6,335 nucleotides of DNA. Source: an uncultured Rhodospirillales bacterium. GTDB lineage: Bacteria; Pseudomonadota; Alphaproteobacteria; Acetobacterales; Acetobacteraceae. Under the pieces are notes generated by a model. That model had not been told where the DNA came from. It worked only from the letters and a program-made list of their open reading frames with translations, and did not search any database. The stretch spans positions 1-6,335 of the forward strand of contig CAIYPH010000780.1 of assembly GCA_903928045.1 (NCBI GenBank), in the 5' to 3' direction. Positions 6,122 to 6,335 of the stretch are shown one piece after another; positions within the stretch are counted from its first letter, which is position 1, and each line of letters starts with the position of its first letter. The position numbers and the translations under genes were made by a program.

Positions 6122-6139
6122 GGCCAAGTCTCCGAGGGC

Positions 6140-6280
6140 ATCCAGGATCGCCTCCACGATGTCCGGCGTCAGCAGCGTCAGCATGAGGATCCGCCCGAGA
6201 TCACCGCGGTCCAGTTTCTCCGCCGCTGCCAAATCGCTGACCGACCCGTACCTGCCTTCGTCGAGCATCCGCTGGCGGAA
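6140..6280 (-). pseudogene. Remnant of a recombinase-associated helix-turn-helix segment
   Basis: The minus strand encodes FRQRMLDEGRYGSVSDLAAA, then EKLDRGDLGRILMLTLLTPD, then IVEAILD. This resembles the conserved C-terminal segment found in many alphaproteobacterial serine-recombinase-related proteins (a pattern of the form RRMLEEGRYxSxxELAxxEKIxxxYLxRxLRLTLLAPDIVEAILDG, in fragments as I recall it) and contains a probable DNA-binding helix-turn-helix. The resemblance starts abruptly at about 6280 and ends at about 6140; the frame then runs on into sequence antisense to the binding-protein gene without further likeness. The nearest start is a GTG at 6316. Only ~47 residues match, so it is best seen as a broken fragment, ending 18 bases from the operon stop. 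Confidence 0.5.
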
Positions 6281-6335
6281 TACATCGGGGCCCCGAAGGT
6301 GCTCCGATGCATCCACAGACCCAGGGCAAGATCGA

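Noticed and set aside
6122..6139. Intrinsic terminator after the binding-protein gene
   Set aside because: I looked for a stem with a T-run in the bases after the stop and found none.
5771..6316. 181-codon minus-strand open frame treated as one intact gene
   Set aside because: Only the first ~60 codons resemble a known recombinase-associated segment. The rest is antisense to the 3' end of the binding-protein gene, so I annotated only the remnant.

Overview
The window is GC-rich chromosomal or accessory DNA with strong G/C third-position bias. The gene families suggest an alphaproteobacterium, possibly Rhodospirillales/Acetobacteraceae-like; this is inferred from protein style and not proven. 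No tRNA, rRNA or CRISPR array is visible.

Left arm (1-1915, minus strand): the first ~143 bases look like the terminus of an insertion sequence, probably IS1380-like, with a TATAAT box and the first codons of a leftward ORF that leaves the window. This terminus fuses into the 3' end of a large extracellular-type metalloprotease gene. That protein has an NF038122-like catalytic region with an HELTEVMGR motif, followed by two tandem bacterial Ig-like domains. Its last ~17 codons and its stop codon lie in the IS-like DNA, so the native C-terminus appears to be lost.

Middle (about 1916-2644): ~730 bases without an intact gene. They hold a ~45-codon 3' remnant of a sugar-type ABC transporter permease, a candidate IS3-like terminal repeat, an open minus-strand frame with a hydrophobic stretch but no start codon, and, just before the next operon, a short inverted repeat and a striking 15-bp stem with a 3-nt loop.

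Right arm (2645-6121, plus strand): a tight three-gene operon. It encodes an NAD(P)H-dependent FMN reductase-like flavoprotein, an ATP-grasp carboxylate-amine ligase related to L-amino-acid ligases, and a secreted family-5 (peptide/opine type) ABC substrate-binding protein. The spacings are 7 nt and an ATGA overlap, so the three are probably co-expressed. No permease or ATPase genes follow: 18 nt after the last stop, a minus-strand remnant of a recombinase-associated helix-turn-helix segment begins. A reasonable but unproven reading is a small pathway that captures a peptide-like compound in the periplasm and makes or modifies an amide/peptide-bonded metabolite in the cytoplasm, with a flavin redox step. 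It is set in a region with several mobile-element scars.
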